Assembly: GCA_963754135.1 (NCBI GenBank)
Contig: CAVWEY010000002.1
Span: 1,240,001-1,304,000 of the forward strand
DNA length: 64,000 bases
Direction: 5' to 3'
Source of the DNA: JAJFUI01 sp963754135
GTDB lineage: Bacteria > Planctomycetota > Planctomycetia > Pirellulales > Thermoguttaceae
A program made the position numbers and the translations under genes. Below the pieces are notes generated by a model that did not search any database, was not told the origin of the DNA, and worked only from the letters and a program-made list of their open reading frames with translations. Positions 39,303 to 48,891 of this stretch are shown here, in pieces. The stretch's first letter is position 1; each line of letters starts with the position of its first letter.

Positions 39303-39763
39303 GTGCGGCTGCTGAAAACCATTGGGAGACGGGAAGTCTGCACGGTCGTGCTGCTGCTGGGCGGCGGCGGCGCGCTCTGCTATGGATGGCTGTTCCACAA
39401 AGTGCGAGGTCTACCAGGAGGAGGAGCGGGAGGTTTCGATTGCGTTCCCGACGCCCTTCGGCCAGGGAGAAATGCCTTCCGGGCAGCCTCCATCGAACGA
39501 GGGCGCGGCGGCCGGTGGCGTTGATCCGTTCCGCAGCCCGCCCGACGAGCCTCAGCCGAAGGTCAAAGCCGCCGAAAGCCCCTTTGTGCCGCCTCTCTCC
39601 GGCATCACCTTCCAGAAGGTGACGGAGAAGTACTGGGAGGCCCGCTTTGAGCCGGAATGGGTGGTCACCCGCGACGTGACTTTCGGCGGCCTGACGCGGT
39701 CTGGCCGACGGCCAACTGCGGAGGACTTACACCGGCACGCCCCCTTCGCTCTGCCCTACCTGA
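39303..39763 (+). CDS. Small membrane protein of the selenoprotein locus (frameshifted)
   Basis: GTG 39303, nine bases after the preceding stop. Basic start, one membrane helix (VCTVVLLLGGGGALCYGW) and an extracytoplasmic part (PPLSGITFQKVTEKYWEARF, PEWVVTRDVTFGGLTR). The frame shifts near 39410, and again near 39702, after which it would end RTYTGTPPSLCPT with a cysteine three residues from the C-terminus. About 153 residues. No family is recognised; it is probably co-transcribed with its neighbours. Confidence 0.5.
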
Positions 39764-39782
39764 GTGAACTAACCCCCGGATC

Positions 39783-40647
39783 ATGGTGTCCATGATCGAG
39801 AACAACCCGCGGCGCAAGAGGTGGCGGCTGGCCCGCTGGCGGATTTGGGTCCAGGCGGGCTTTCTGCTGGCCTGGCTCGAACCGCTGCCGCTTGCACGGC
39901 ATCTGCGGGCCGGTGTTCCACTGCTATTCCTGCCCGCTTGGCCACCTTCGCCTGCCCGATCGGGGTGATCGCCAATTACAGCGCGCTCCACGTGATCCCC
40001 TGGCTGGCGGTGGGGACGCTGCTGATGGTCGGGGCGACGTTCGGAAGCCTGGTGTGCGGCTGGGCCTGCCCCTTCGGATTCCTCCAGGACCTGGTGGGCC
40101 GGATTCCAACTCCCAAGGTCCGCCTGCCCGGCTGGCTGGGACTGTCGCGCTACGCGGTGCTGGTGGGGCTGGTGCTGCTGATTCCCTACTATTACGGCGA
40201 GGACCACTGGGGCTTCGTTTGCCGGCTCTGCCCGGCCGGGGCCGTCGAGGCATCGGTCCCTTACAGCGTCCAGCAGTCGGTGGCCGCCCACCATATCGTC
40301 TGGCCGACGGTCAACAAGACGATCATCCTGGCGGTCTTTGTGGTCGCCATGCTGTTTACGCTGGCGGCCTTGGTGTACGCTCTTTTGCCCGCTGGGGGCG
40401 ATCTTCAGCCTGTGCAATTACGTGTCGTTGGTGTTCCTGCGGTTCCAGCCGGCCCGGTGCAACGACTGCGAGCTTGTGCCGCGATCTGTGCAAGTACCGC
40501 GGCCCTTCGGAGCGGCGCGGGAGCGATCTGCGGTGCATCCGTTGCCTGGAGTGCGTCAACTGCCAAGCCCTGTCGGTCGGCACGGCTTTTCTCACGCGGA
40601 AAGGCCCCCCGCCGGGCGGAGTAGACACGCTCGCCAGCCATCGCTAG
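39783..40647 (+). pseudogene. Membrane polyferredoxin, NapH-like (frameshifted)
   Basis: Joined across four shifts (about 39895, 39945, 40378 and 40470), this is a membrane iron-sulfur protein with four or five helices. Cysteine motifs in order: HGICGPVFHCYSCPL, FACPIG, CGWACPFGFLQDL, CRLCPAGAVEA, CTLFCPLGAIFSLCNY, CNDC with LCRDLC, and CIRCLECVNC, enough for at least two 4Fe-4S clusters plus membrane-edge cysteine pairs as in NapH/CcoG-type proteins. It should pass electrons across the inner membrane. Flanked on both sides by UGA-containing genes, it is a plausible reductant source for them (inference). Confidence 0.72.
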
Positions 40648-40731
40648 AATAGCGGCGCGTGGTTCCTGGTTCCCACGCGGAGCGAGGGAACCAGAGCGTT
40701 TATTCTAGTTTCCAGCCGAAAGGACACGATC

Positions 40732-42423
40732 ATGAAACGTCGGCGTCTGCTTCTACTGCTGGGCGGAATGGCGTTCTATGGCGCGGCCCTGGCCGGCGCG
40801 AGCCAGGCCGCCCAACCCGAGCGCTTCAAGCTGGAACTGGTCCGTCTGGAGCCGGTAGCCTCCGACGCCGGCATGACGGCGGCCCAGTGGCGATACCGCA
40901 ACGTCTCGCCGCAGCACTTCTTCTGGCCGCTGGGCAAGACGATGGGTTATGAACTTCCTTTCGAGCGGGAGTTCAAGACTGCCGTCAAGAAGGACCGGGA
41001 GAAATACCTGTCAAAACAACCACTCCGCGGCGTGGCGACACTCGGCTCCCAGAAGTTTGGCTTCGTGCTGGACCAGAAGGACGAGAAATCCAAGGGCTAC
41101 GACCGGCTCTACTTCGATCTCAACGGCAACGGGGACCTGACCGACGACCGGCCCATCGACGCCGCCTCCACCAGGCAATTGCCAATCCTCGTGGCATCCT
41201 ACACACAGAGCCATTTCCCTCGCGTGGACCTGAGCATCGACGTCGACGGCAAGAAGCTGGATTACTCCTTCTTCCTCGAACTGCTCACCTACGGCTCGGG
41301 GGACGTCCGATACGTCTCGGCATCCTTGACGGCGGCCGTGTACCGCCGGGGGGAAATCACCCTGGACGGAAAGAAATGGACGGTCACGCTGCTGGATCAC
41401 AACAGCAACGGCCGCTTCGACGACCTCACGTCGCTTCACGAGAACATCCGCGGCGGGGAAGGGCAACTGTACCCCAACTACGGCGACGTGCTGTTGCTGG
41501 AGGGCGAGAGACTCACTCCTCCCCGGCCGCGGGCTCCGGCGGCTGCCGGCGAGTCGCAGCAGTACCTCGGCAAGATCAACAGCCTGGGCGGCAAGCTCTA
41601 CGAATTGAAGGTCACGCCCCGCGGCGACGAGTTGACGGTGACTCCTTCCACCGTGCCCCTGGGAAAGGTCGCCAGTCCGCACGCGCCGTGTTCGTTGGAA
41701 TTGATCGGCCCACAGGGCTACCTCTCGCTCAATTTGGAGAAGGACGGCGCGGCCAAGGTCCCGGCCGGCCAGTGGCGGCTGCTCTCTTATACCCTGACGG
41801 TTGAAAACTGGCAGCCGCCGGCGGCAAGAGAGGAGAACAAGAAAACGGACGAGGCCAAGAAAAAAGGGGGCGGCAAAGCGGCTGCCAGCGCCAAACCGTC
41901 GCTTTGGAAGGCCCTTCAGAAAGCCTTCCTCGGGCCGATCGCCGATGTGATCGAACCGCTCTACGGACCGGCCGCCACCAGCCAGCTTTCCGCCAGCGGC
42001 ACGGTCGTCGGCCGCCCGATCACCGTCGAGGCGGGCAAGACGGCCACGCTCAGGTTCGGCCCGCCCTACCAGGCCGCCGCCAAGCTGGTCTACGTCCACG
42101 AGGGAAAGGCCAAGATCTCGCTGGCCATCACCGGCGCCGACGGCGAGGTGGTCTCGAACCTCTTCGTCAACGGCCGCCGCCCGCCAAAACCCAAGATCAA
42201 GATCACCGGCCCCGACGGCAAAACCGTCGCGGAGGGCGACTTCGAGTATGGCTGAGGCTTCACCTGCCGGTACTCGTGGCGAGTACCTTCCAAGTTGGCC
42301 GACCAGTATGAAATCCGCGCCAGCATCGACACCGGGCCGTTTACCGCCGCGGAGCCGCAACCGACCGTCATCCGCAAGTCCGATCTCAGCGAACCCAAGG
42401 GCGTCGCTGTGCCGGCGGACTGA
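40732..42423 (+). CDS. Secreted candidate selenoprotein, paralog 2 (intact, Sec at codon 508)
   Basis: 563 codons from ATG 40732, with no frameshift. Signal peptide (RRRLLLLLGGMAFYGAALAG, cut near AQA), then GYDRLYFDLNGNGDLTDD and DHNSNGRFDDLTS, two DxNxNG calcium-loop-like motifs shared with paralog 1. A lysine-rich linker (about 365-385) leads to a C-terminal beta-rich domain ending GDFEYG. TGA at 42253 is followed in frame by GFTCRYSWRVPSKLADQYE, continuing to TGA 42421, 56 codons in all. The motif Y-G-U-G-x-T-C-R-Y-x-W-x-V-P is shared with paralog 1. A Sec/Cys pair four apart suggests a redox-active site. If UGA is a stop, the product is 507 residues. No SHD1 domain here. Confidence 0.75.
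42253..42287 (+). promoter_or_regulatory. UGA codon with SECIS-like hairpin, copy 2
   Basis: TGA 42253-42255, 13-base spacer, stem 42269-42276 (ggtactcg) with 42280-42287 (cgagtacc), loop tgg. Relative to copy 1 one stem pair changes T-A to C-G on both sides, a compensatory change. Confidence 0.72.
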
Positions 42424-42438
42424 CCAGGAGAATCGTGG

Positions 42439-42515
42439 GTGGCACGCCCTGAAAGGGCGTGGCAGGCACCGCGCTTCGATTCGCCGGCTAATCACGCCCT
42501 TTCAGGGCGTGCCAC
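42439..42515. repeat. 22-bp inverted repeat (cgccctgaaagggcg type)
   Basis: Perfect arms 42439-42460 and 42494-42515, between the convergent selenoprotein and glycoside-hydrolase-like genes. Relatives at 56592-56673 and inside 29121-29327. Confidence 0.88.
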
Positions 42516-42541
42516 CCTCCGAAACAACCGGGACGTTGACG

Positions 42542-44719
42542 TCACGGGTTCCGCAACCGCACCATCGCGCAGCCGCGCTGCACCGGGACCTCCAGAATTG
42601 CGGTCTTGTCCTTGACCGTCAGGGCAACCTGAGTGGCCTTGCCGCCGCCGGGGTGCAGTGCCTCGCAGACCGTCTTTTCCGTGACCTCATCGAGCCCGCG
42701 CAAGACGACCTGCACGCGGGCGGCCTTGCCGGCAAACGTCACGGGAAGCGAGTAACCGCCGGGGACCTGGAAGAGATTGACCTTGGCGGCGTTTCCGACG
42801 GCGGCGACAACGTGCGGCGTCAAGACCCACTTCCTCCCCCGCATCGCGCGGAGCAACGGGCCGTAATCGAGGTACTGCCGGTCGGTCCAATCGCTGGGAT
42901 TGATGCAATGGTGGTTGCCGGGATAAGGGGCCGTGGGAAACACGCCCAGGTGCAGGTGCCGCTGGAATAGGGCGTCGGGGTTGGGCCGCAGGTCGGACTC
43001 GCTCGCCGTCCAGCCGATGGCCGGCCGCCGCAGGGAGAGCAGTCCGGTCGCGTTCAGCGCCGGCCCCGCCTGACAAAACTCACAATAGATGCCGTCCACG
43101 TGCCGGAGCAACTCGATCCGCTTGACGTGATTGTTCACAAAAATCACCTTGCCGGCGTCATGCATCAGTGGCCCCAGCTCAGCCATCAATCTGTGCCAGG
43201 ATTGATAGAGCGAGCGGGCCGGACGGCCGTCCACCCAACTCAGTCCATCGTCGTCGCGGGGATTGTACAGCCGCAGCCAATCCAGCCGGTCGATGCAGAT
43301 GCCGGCGGAGTCCGGCTGTTTCTCGATGTGCCGCCGGGCCTGCTCCAGCAGGAACCGCCGGTAGGCCGGCGCGCCCGGGTCCATCACAAAGGCATGGTAG
43401 CAACTCAGCACCGGTTTGCCCTTCTGAAAGAGCAACGCCTCCGGAAATTTGGCATAAAGGTAGTCGCGGGGGTCTTTCCAGAGGTCCGCCTCGCCGGCGG
43501 CCTTCCGCGGCGGCGCGGGATACTTCATGTCGCGGCCAAACTCCGTCACGTTGAAGTAGCTCAGCACGTAGAAGCCGTCATCACGCATTCGATGGCAATA
43601 GTCGTTGAGACTGCGGAAGGAGTTGTACGGCGATTTTCCCGGAATCAGCGGCGTCTCCGCTTGCCGCTCCCACCGGGCGTTCTCGTCCTCAAGCGGCGGT
43701 AGAAACATCCCCATGTAAGGAAAGTCCTCGCTGCACTGCCAGTTGATGCGGAAGGCCATCCGCCGCAGCTTCTCGGCGTCGATCGCCCGCTCGTCGGCCG
43801 AATAGGCCCCGCAGCCGGCCATCTCGTCGGCCTTGGGGTTGGGCGGGTCGAAGTATTGCGGGTATCGGGCGGCCATCCAGCCCAGCCCCGCCCGCCAATC
43901 GGCCGGATGGCCCACCAGGTCGAGCGAGAACCGCAGCGCCCGCGCCGGAAAAGGGGACAGGTCCAATTGGTGCGCAGCACCCTTCGGGCCGTTCCGGCCA
44001 ATTGGACCTGTCCCCTTTTCCGGCACGCCGCCCAGCCGGTGCCGCGTCCGGCTGAAAACGATCGCCCCCGACTCGTCCGTCGAGAGGCCCAAGTCGAGCA
44101 AGGTGTCTTCCGGCGAGAGGATGACGCTCAGGGCAACGTCCTCGGCCGGCTCGGCGGCCGTCGCCAAGGGCATGGCGATGAAGTCGCCGGCGGTCGGCGT
44201 GCTCTCGCTCACATTGGCATACGTCCAGCTTGTGTTGCGGAAGGGGCGGAAGACCAGCGGATCGCGCCAGCCATCGCTGCGGTGCTCAGGATCGGACCAG
44301 GCGGTCCAGAAGACCCGCGATGCCGCGGGGGGATAGTTCAGCCACGTGCTGATGGCCGTGGTCCACGGCTCGCCCGGCCCGCGGATCTCGATCTCCCAGC
44401 GGACGCTGTCCTTGGCCGGCAGAAACCGGTCCACCAGCATGCACTGCCGCGGCGGGTTTGTCGAAACCAGCGTGCGGGCAAACTCGACGCCGCCGCCATC
44501 GAGCTTCCGGGCGGCCACGGCCCCTTGCAGGCGGCAGCCGCCCAGCCGCGTGCCGCCGGTCACGCGGCGCTCGACCTTCCCATCCCCAAGCACCACGCCT
44601 ACGATGCTTCCCTCCGCGGAGAGCTTGACCGCGATTCCGGGCGAGCGGACCTCGTACTTGGGCGTCGCAGCAGCAGCGGCCAGGGCTAGCCAGAGCACAC
44701 CCGCGGGACTCAGCACCAT
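42542..44719 (-). CDS. Secreted glycoside-hydrolase-like protein
   Basis: 725 residues with an N-terminal signal peptide. A beta-sandwich-like N-terminal region is followed by a probable TIM-barrel part (WQCSEDFPYMGMFLPP, DDGFYVLSYFNVTEFG, AGICIDRLDWLRLYNPRDDD, KVIFVNNHVKRIELL) resembling large secreted glycosidases such as GH101- or GH31-like enzymes. The D-R-L-D-W motif could hold a catalytic aspartate (inference). A C-terminal beta domain closes it. Residues about 232-258 are encoded by an in-frame palindromic repeat. Last gene after a DUF1559 protein in the first sigma-FecR module. Confidence 0.6.
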   Translation of the reverse strand: MVLSPAGVLWLALAAAAATPKYEVRSPGIAVKLSAEGSIVGVVLGDGKVERRVTGGTRLGGCRLQGAVAARKLDGGGVEFARTLVSTNPPRQCMLVDRFLPAKDSVRWEIEIRGPGEPWTTAISTWLNYPPAASRVFWTAWSDPEHRSDGWRDPLVFRPFRNTSWTYANVSESTPTAGDFIAMPLATAAEPAEDVALSVILSPEDTLLDLGLSTDESGAIVFSRTRHRLGGVPEKGTGPIGRNGPKGAAHQLDLSPFPARALRFSLDLVGHPADWRAGLGWMAARYPQYFDPPNPKADEMAGCGAYSADERAIDAEKLRRMAFRINWQCSEDFPYMGMFLPPLEDENARWERQAETPLIPGKSPYNSFRSLNDYCHRMRDDGFYVLSYFNVTEFGRDMKYPAPPRKAAGEADLWKDPRDYLYAKFPEALLFQKGKPVLSCYHAFVMDPGAPAYRRFLLEQARRHIEKQPDSAGICIDRLDWLRLYNPRDDDGLSWVDGRPARSLYQSWHRLMAELGPLMHDAGKVIFVNNHVKRIELLRHVDGIYCEFCQAGPALNATGLLSLRRPAIGWTASESDLRPNPDALFQRHLHLGVFPTAPYPGNHHCINPSDWTDRQYLDYGPLLRAMRGRKWVLTPHVVAAVGNAAKVNLFQVPGGYSLPVTFAGKAARVQVVLRGLDEVTEKTVCEALHPGGGKATQVALTVKDKTAILEVPVQRGCAMVRLRNP
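43945..44023. repeat. Palindrome of the aaaaggggacagg family inside a gene
   Basis: Perfect 26-bp arms (43945-43970 and 43998-44023; ccggaaaaggggacaggtcc core) inserted in frame in the glycoside-hydrolase-like gene, adding about 26 residues. Confidence 0.9.
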
Positions 44720-44839
44720 AACCGCTCCCCTCTCTTAGCATGATATACCGAACGCGAGGGGCGCGGTAGGGCGCGTGCCTACACGCACGCGATGAGCCGG
44801 CAATCGCTTGCGTGCAAGCACCCCACGGGCTACCGTGGG

Positions 44840-45970
44840 CTAGAACTTGTTCCCGTCGATCGCCACGCCGTCGTTGCGGGTGCCCAGGTAGCAGTGGGTC
44901 GCGGGGTCGATCGTGTAGTTCATCACGTGTACCGAGCCGTCACAGAAGGCCATGTTGAAGCCTACGACGTGGGCGCTGCCGAAGGAGGACCAGTAGATCA
45001 CGCCGGGCGTGTCCGGATAAGGCGGCATCGGCGTCTGCGGATTCGTGCCCGTCCAACGGTTCAAGTCGTGGTCGTCAGCCGAAACCATGAAATCATTGTC
45101 GCCGGGGTCGCCGCCGTCGTAATAGTTGTCGGTGCAGATGTTCTTCTCGCCCGCCAGGTAGGTGTTGCTCGTGCCGTCGGTGATTTCGCCCATCTTCACG
45201 GTGCTCCGCTGCGCCGTGATGCCGTTGGTAATCGTCGTCGGCGACACGTCACACCACCAGGCGGCGTTGGTGGGATCGTCCTGGGTCGGCCAGCCGGGGG
45301 GCCAGGAATACGGCCCCCGCAACCAGGGAATGAAGTTCGAGCCGGCGTTGGCCGCGTAGTCCTGGCGGAACCAGCCTCGCGGGTCCGTCTGGGAAATGTT
45401 TACCCGCTGAACAATCGACGAGTCGGTGATCATGGGCAGCGCCATCGGTTGCCGGCGGGTGGGGCAAGTCTCCGACGGCACGACCGTCTCGGCCATGTGC
45501 GTGGCCAAAGTTATCCGCGCGGCGTCTTCCTGGGGCGCGCCCTGTTCAAGGTCGTGCAGTATGCCTTGTTCCATGTAAGGCAGGATGTTGTAGAAGAAGC
45601 CGCCCGGCTGGAGCTTGCCGAAGCCGCCGTCGGGGTCGCCAGCCCACTGGTATCCCCAGCCGCCGGTGGGAAACCAGCGGTTGATTTGCTCGTGGTTCAA
45701 GGCCGCCAGGGCGATCTGCTTGAGGTTGTTTTGGCACTGCGCCATCCGCGCCGCCTCCCGCGCCGCCTGCACGGCCGGCAGCAACAGTGCGATGAGGATG
45801 CCGATGATCGTAATGACCACCAAAAGCTCCACTAACGTAAAACCGCGCCGGGAACGGCGCGACAGGGGAGCGGGGAGGGAAAGACGCCCCCGGACTGCGG
45901 TCCGGGGGGAGTTCCGTGAATGTCGCCGGAACCTCGGATTTCGCATGATGGATGGTAGAATCGAGAACAT
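44840..45970 (-). CDS. DUF1559 prepilin-like protein
   Basis: 376 residues from 45970 (AAAGGGAAA upstream). An arginine-rich leader precedes the type IV prepilin motif RRGFTLVELLVVITIIGIL, then LLPAVQAAREAARMAQCQNN. The DUF1559 domain ends with the planctomycete H-x-DG-type region (AFCDGSVHVMNYTID). These pseudopilins are secreted, expanded in planctomycetes and of unknown role. It follows the PEP-CTERM gene of module A. Confidence 0.88.
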   Translation of the reverse strand: MFSILPSIMRNPRFRRHSRNSPRTAVRGRLSLPAPLSRRSRRGFTLVELLVVITIIGILIALLLPAVQAAREAARMAQCQNNLKQIALAALNHEQINRWFPTGGWGYQWAGDPDGGFGKLQPGGFFYNILPYMEQGILHDLEQGAPQEDAARITLATHMAETVVPSETCPTRRQPMALPMITDSSIVQRVNISQTDPRGWFRQDYAANAGSNFIPWLRGPYSWPPGWPTQDDPTNAAWWCDVSPTTITNGITAQRSTVKMGEITDGTSNTYLAGEKNICTDNYYDGGDPGDNDFMVSADDHDLNRWTGTNPQTPMPPYPDTPGVIYWSSFGSAHVVGFNMAFCDGSVHVMNYTIDPATHCYLGTRNDGVAIDGNKF

Positions 45971-46132
45971 GCTGTTTCCCTTTGTGAAAAAACGTCGGGC
46001 GGCGGACTTTGGATGACGGATGAGCGCCTCCTGGCCCATCCGCCATCCGCGGTCCACCATCCAACACGCTCATGTTGCGGCCGCCGCACCTCGGCCGCCG
46101 CAAACGCCCGCACACGGCGTGTGCGGACTACA

Positions 46133-47025
46133 TTACCTCCGCTTCCGCCAAGCGTAGGCCAGCAGACCAATCAGACCGGCGCCCAACAGCGCCAGCGTCG
46201 ACGGCTCCGGAGTGTCCGTGTTCGTCGTGGCATGCGCCACCAGCGTGCTAGACGGCGTGCTAGTAGAGGAGCACAGGGACGTATTGTAAACCCCCACGTC
46301 TTCAAGCGTGCCAATGAAGGGATCGAGGGCGCGGGAGTCTCCATTGTCGACGTCGATTGTGTAGGGCGCGGTATAGACGCCACCGTTGGCATTGCGCGGT
46401 TGTGTGTAGGTGGCCGTGCCAGTGGCCGACTGCCATTGGGTGGTGGCGGAGTTGTAGAGCCAAAGCGTGGCTTTGTCACTGTTAACGCACACGGCCGTGT
46501 AATACCAGGTGTTGGCCTGAAGCCCGCTGATCGAGACGCCTTCCCACCCGTTGCTGTCGAGCACGTAGTACTCGAGGGCACTGCCGTTGGTCCTCAACTG
46601 GTCGTCCGGCCCGCCCCATTCGCACTCTGTGTACATCATCCCAACGCCAGAGGTGGAGTCCAATTTGAAGAACGCCTCGACGGTGTAGTTATCCAGGTTG
46701 TACGTGGGAAACGCGCTTGTGCTGGCCACGGTGGTGTAGGCCCCATCGTTGCTGGTGGCGGCAAAATGCACTGCCGTGTTGGGCACCCCAAAATACCCGG
46801 CGACCGAGGTGGTGCGGGGCTGGGCACGTTATGAGAGTAGTTGTCGTAGGCCAGGCTGTGGTTGCCGGTGGTGTCAACCATGGTTGTGCCCCCCTGGCCG
46901 TAGGTAATGGGATTTTCGTGCAACTGCCACTCGTCAAGCAGGGTGGCGTTGGCCCGTGTCTGGAGCGCGCCAACAACCACCGCGGCCACCAACGCAACTC
47001 GAACGAAATTCTTGAGCGAACTCAT
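46133..47025 (-). CDS. LamG-like PEP-CTERM protein (one frameshift)
   Basis: ATG 47025 has GGAGG upstream. Signal peptide (VRVALVAAVVVGALQTRANA), a concanavalin/LamG-like domain (NTAVHFAATSNDGAYT, NYTVEAFFKLDS, TWYYTAVCVN), and the sorting tail PEPSTLALLGAGLIGLLAYAW followed by RKRR. A frameshift near 46815 splits the N-terminus from the rest. PEP-CTERM tails direct export and anchoring with exopolysaccharide systems. About 296 residues. Confidence 0.83.
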
Positions 47026-47106
47026 CTCACACCTCCAAGGAAAGGAAAAAAGGTTAAACGACGTTGAAACACACTCGCATCGGAGCAGACTCTCACGGAA
47101 CACGGT

Positions 47107-48891
47107 CTATGGTCCCTTGACCTCACCTCCTTTCGGCTTCTCCGCGGGACCTTTGGTTTCCGGCGGCCGCGGCGGCGCAGCCTGCCCGTTGGCGGTTTCC
47201 GTGTACCCAACCGACAACTCCTCGAACCGGACTGTCATGGTATCGCAGTTGCCGGTGCCGACCAGCAACCGGCTATTGGTTGCATTCAACAACGGGGCCG
47301 TCGCCGGCAACTCGATCGGGCGGCTGGCGAAATCCGCCCGGAATTCCCCTTGGAAGTCCGCGTCCACCGCGAACCTGACCCACTTGCCGGTCTTCCACAT
47401 GCGGAAGCGGTGCCGCCCCGGACCCAGGCCGCGGAATGGGGCCAAGTGAGCCACGATCTTGTTGTCGGCATCGGGGTCGGCGGACGCGCGGGAGAAGAGC
47501 GCATCCGGGTGGCAAGACTTCACGTAGACCCGGCCGTTGTCGGCAACGAAGGCCAAGACCAGCCCGCACGACACTTCGTCACAATAGCCGGCGTTGGGCA
47601 CGCCGTCGCCCATCCCGAAAAAGACCTGGTGACGCTCGGTAAGCGTCTCCGAGGGGCGAAGCTCGACCTGGAACGTCGCCTCGAAGAGGAAGTCGCGCCG
47701 GCAGAAGTCGGCCGCTATGGTACGGATGTAACCGCGCGACTGCTGCCAGTCGCGTGCCGGCGGCTCCTGGTGTTGGTGTTCGGCCGCGCCGTGTCCGATG
47801 CGGTATCGGCCCGGCGGCATCTGCTCGAAAGCGGCGCCGAGCCTCTCGCCGTCGAACTTCTCGACGATGCGGGCAGTAGGGACAGGGGCGGGCTGAAGCG
47901 AACGGACGAAGCGGGCGGCATTTGTGGGCGAGGCGGACCGCACGATCCCGTCACTCCGGCCGCAACGCGCCGCCTCGCCGGCCTGCAAGGTCGCCGTCTG
48001 GTCGGGTTCGCCTTTGGCGCCGACCAGCGCGATCTGCACCGCGCCGACGAAAACGTGCGATTCGGTCCGCCCGCTCTCGTCGACCTCGACGCCAAACTCC
48101 GTGCCCAGGTCGGTGACGGTGGCGGTGGGCGTGCGGACGGAAAACAAGGATGAGGGATGAGGGATGAAGGATGAAGGATCGGAACCTTCGGATTTCGGAT
48201 TTCGGATTTCGGATTTCTCCACTCGCGCGGTCAGCCTGCCGAGCGAGAGGAAGCCGCTGCGCGACGATTCCACTTCATAGGTGCATGGACCTTCGAGGAT
48301 GACCTTGGCCCCGCTCTCGTACGTGATCTCCAATAGGCCGGAGTCGAGGACGTATTTGCGGCCCAAGGGGACCGGCGCCGTGCTGCCGGCGGGTGCGGTC
48401 CGTGGATCGGACCACCGGCAATCGGCCATGCCGGTGATCCGGCCGACGGACGCCATTTCGGGCTCGTGGGCTGTCGGGGCCGACGGGGCCGGCGAGTGGG
48501 CGAACTGCGGCGTATGGTCGGAGACCTTCCACAGCCACATGCCGAACAGGCCCGCCGCCGTAATCACCGTGGCCATCAGGTACGAGAAGGGGATCACTTG
48601 AGAGAAGAAGCCGACGCCCCCCTGCCACGTCTGGCCCAGCAGGCCCAGCGGCACCGCCGCCGCGGGTTGCGCCGCCTCGCCCGTGTGGATGACGATCTGG
48701 TCCCGCCAACGCCAGAGCAGCAGCCCGTGCATGCGGAGGTACGTGACGTAACAGAGCGCGGCCTCTTCGTCCGCCGGCAGCAGCGCGTTCAGGCGCGCGT
48801 ACTGCTCACGGGTGATCGTGCCCGTGCAGACGGCCTCGGCCAAGGACCGGACCTCCGTCAGCACAGCCGCTCTCTGTTCGTTTGGATTCAC
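47107..48891 (-). CDS. FecR-domain anti-sigma-like membrane protein with LamG-type tail
   Basis: GTG 48891 shares its G with the sigma-factor TAG stop. N-terminal anti-sigma-type helices (LAEAVCTGTITREQYARL), a membrane helix (about 100-125), a FecR domain (LDSGLLEITYESGAKVILEG, TVTDLGTEFGVEV) and a C-terminal beta-sandwich. A low-complexity insertion (SEIRNPKSEGSDPSS) sits inside the FecR domain. It should hold or tune the adjacent ECF factor. Confidence 0.82.
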   Translation of the reverse strand: MNPNEQRAAVLTEVRSLAEAVCTGTITREQYARLNALLPADEEAALCYVTYLRMHGLLLWRWRDQIVIHTGEAAQPAAAVPLGLLGQTWQGGVGFFSQVIPFSYLMATVITAAGLFGMWLWKVSDHTPQFAHSPAPSAPTAHEPEMASVGRITGMADCRWSDPRTAPAGSTAPVPLGRKYVLDSGLLEITYESGAKVILEGPCTYEVESSRSGFLSLGRLTARVEKSEIRNPKSEGSDPSSFIPHPSSLFSVRTPTATVTDLGTEFGVEVDESGRTESHVFVGAVQIALVGAKGEPDQTATLQAGEAARCGRSDGIVRSASPTNAARFVRSLQPAPVPTARIVEKFDGERLGAAFEQMPPGRYRIGHGAAEHQHQEPPARDWQQSRGYIRTIAADFCRRDFLFEATFQVELRPSETLTERHQVFFGMGDGVPNAGYCDEVSCGLVLAFVADNGRVYVKSCHPDALFSRASADPDADNKIVAHLAPFRGLGPGRHRFRMWKTGKWVRFAVDADFQGEFRADFASRPIELPATAPLLNATNSRLLVGTGNCDTMTVRFEELSVGYTETANGQAAPPRPPETKGPAEKPKGGEVKGP

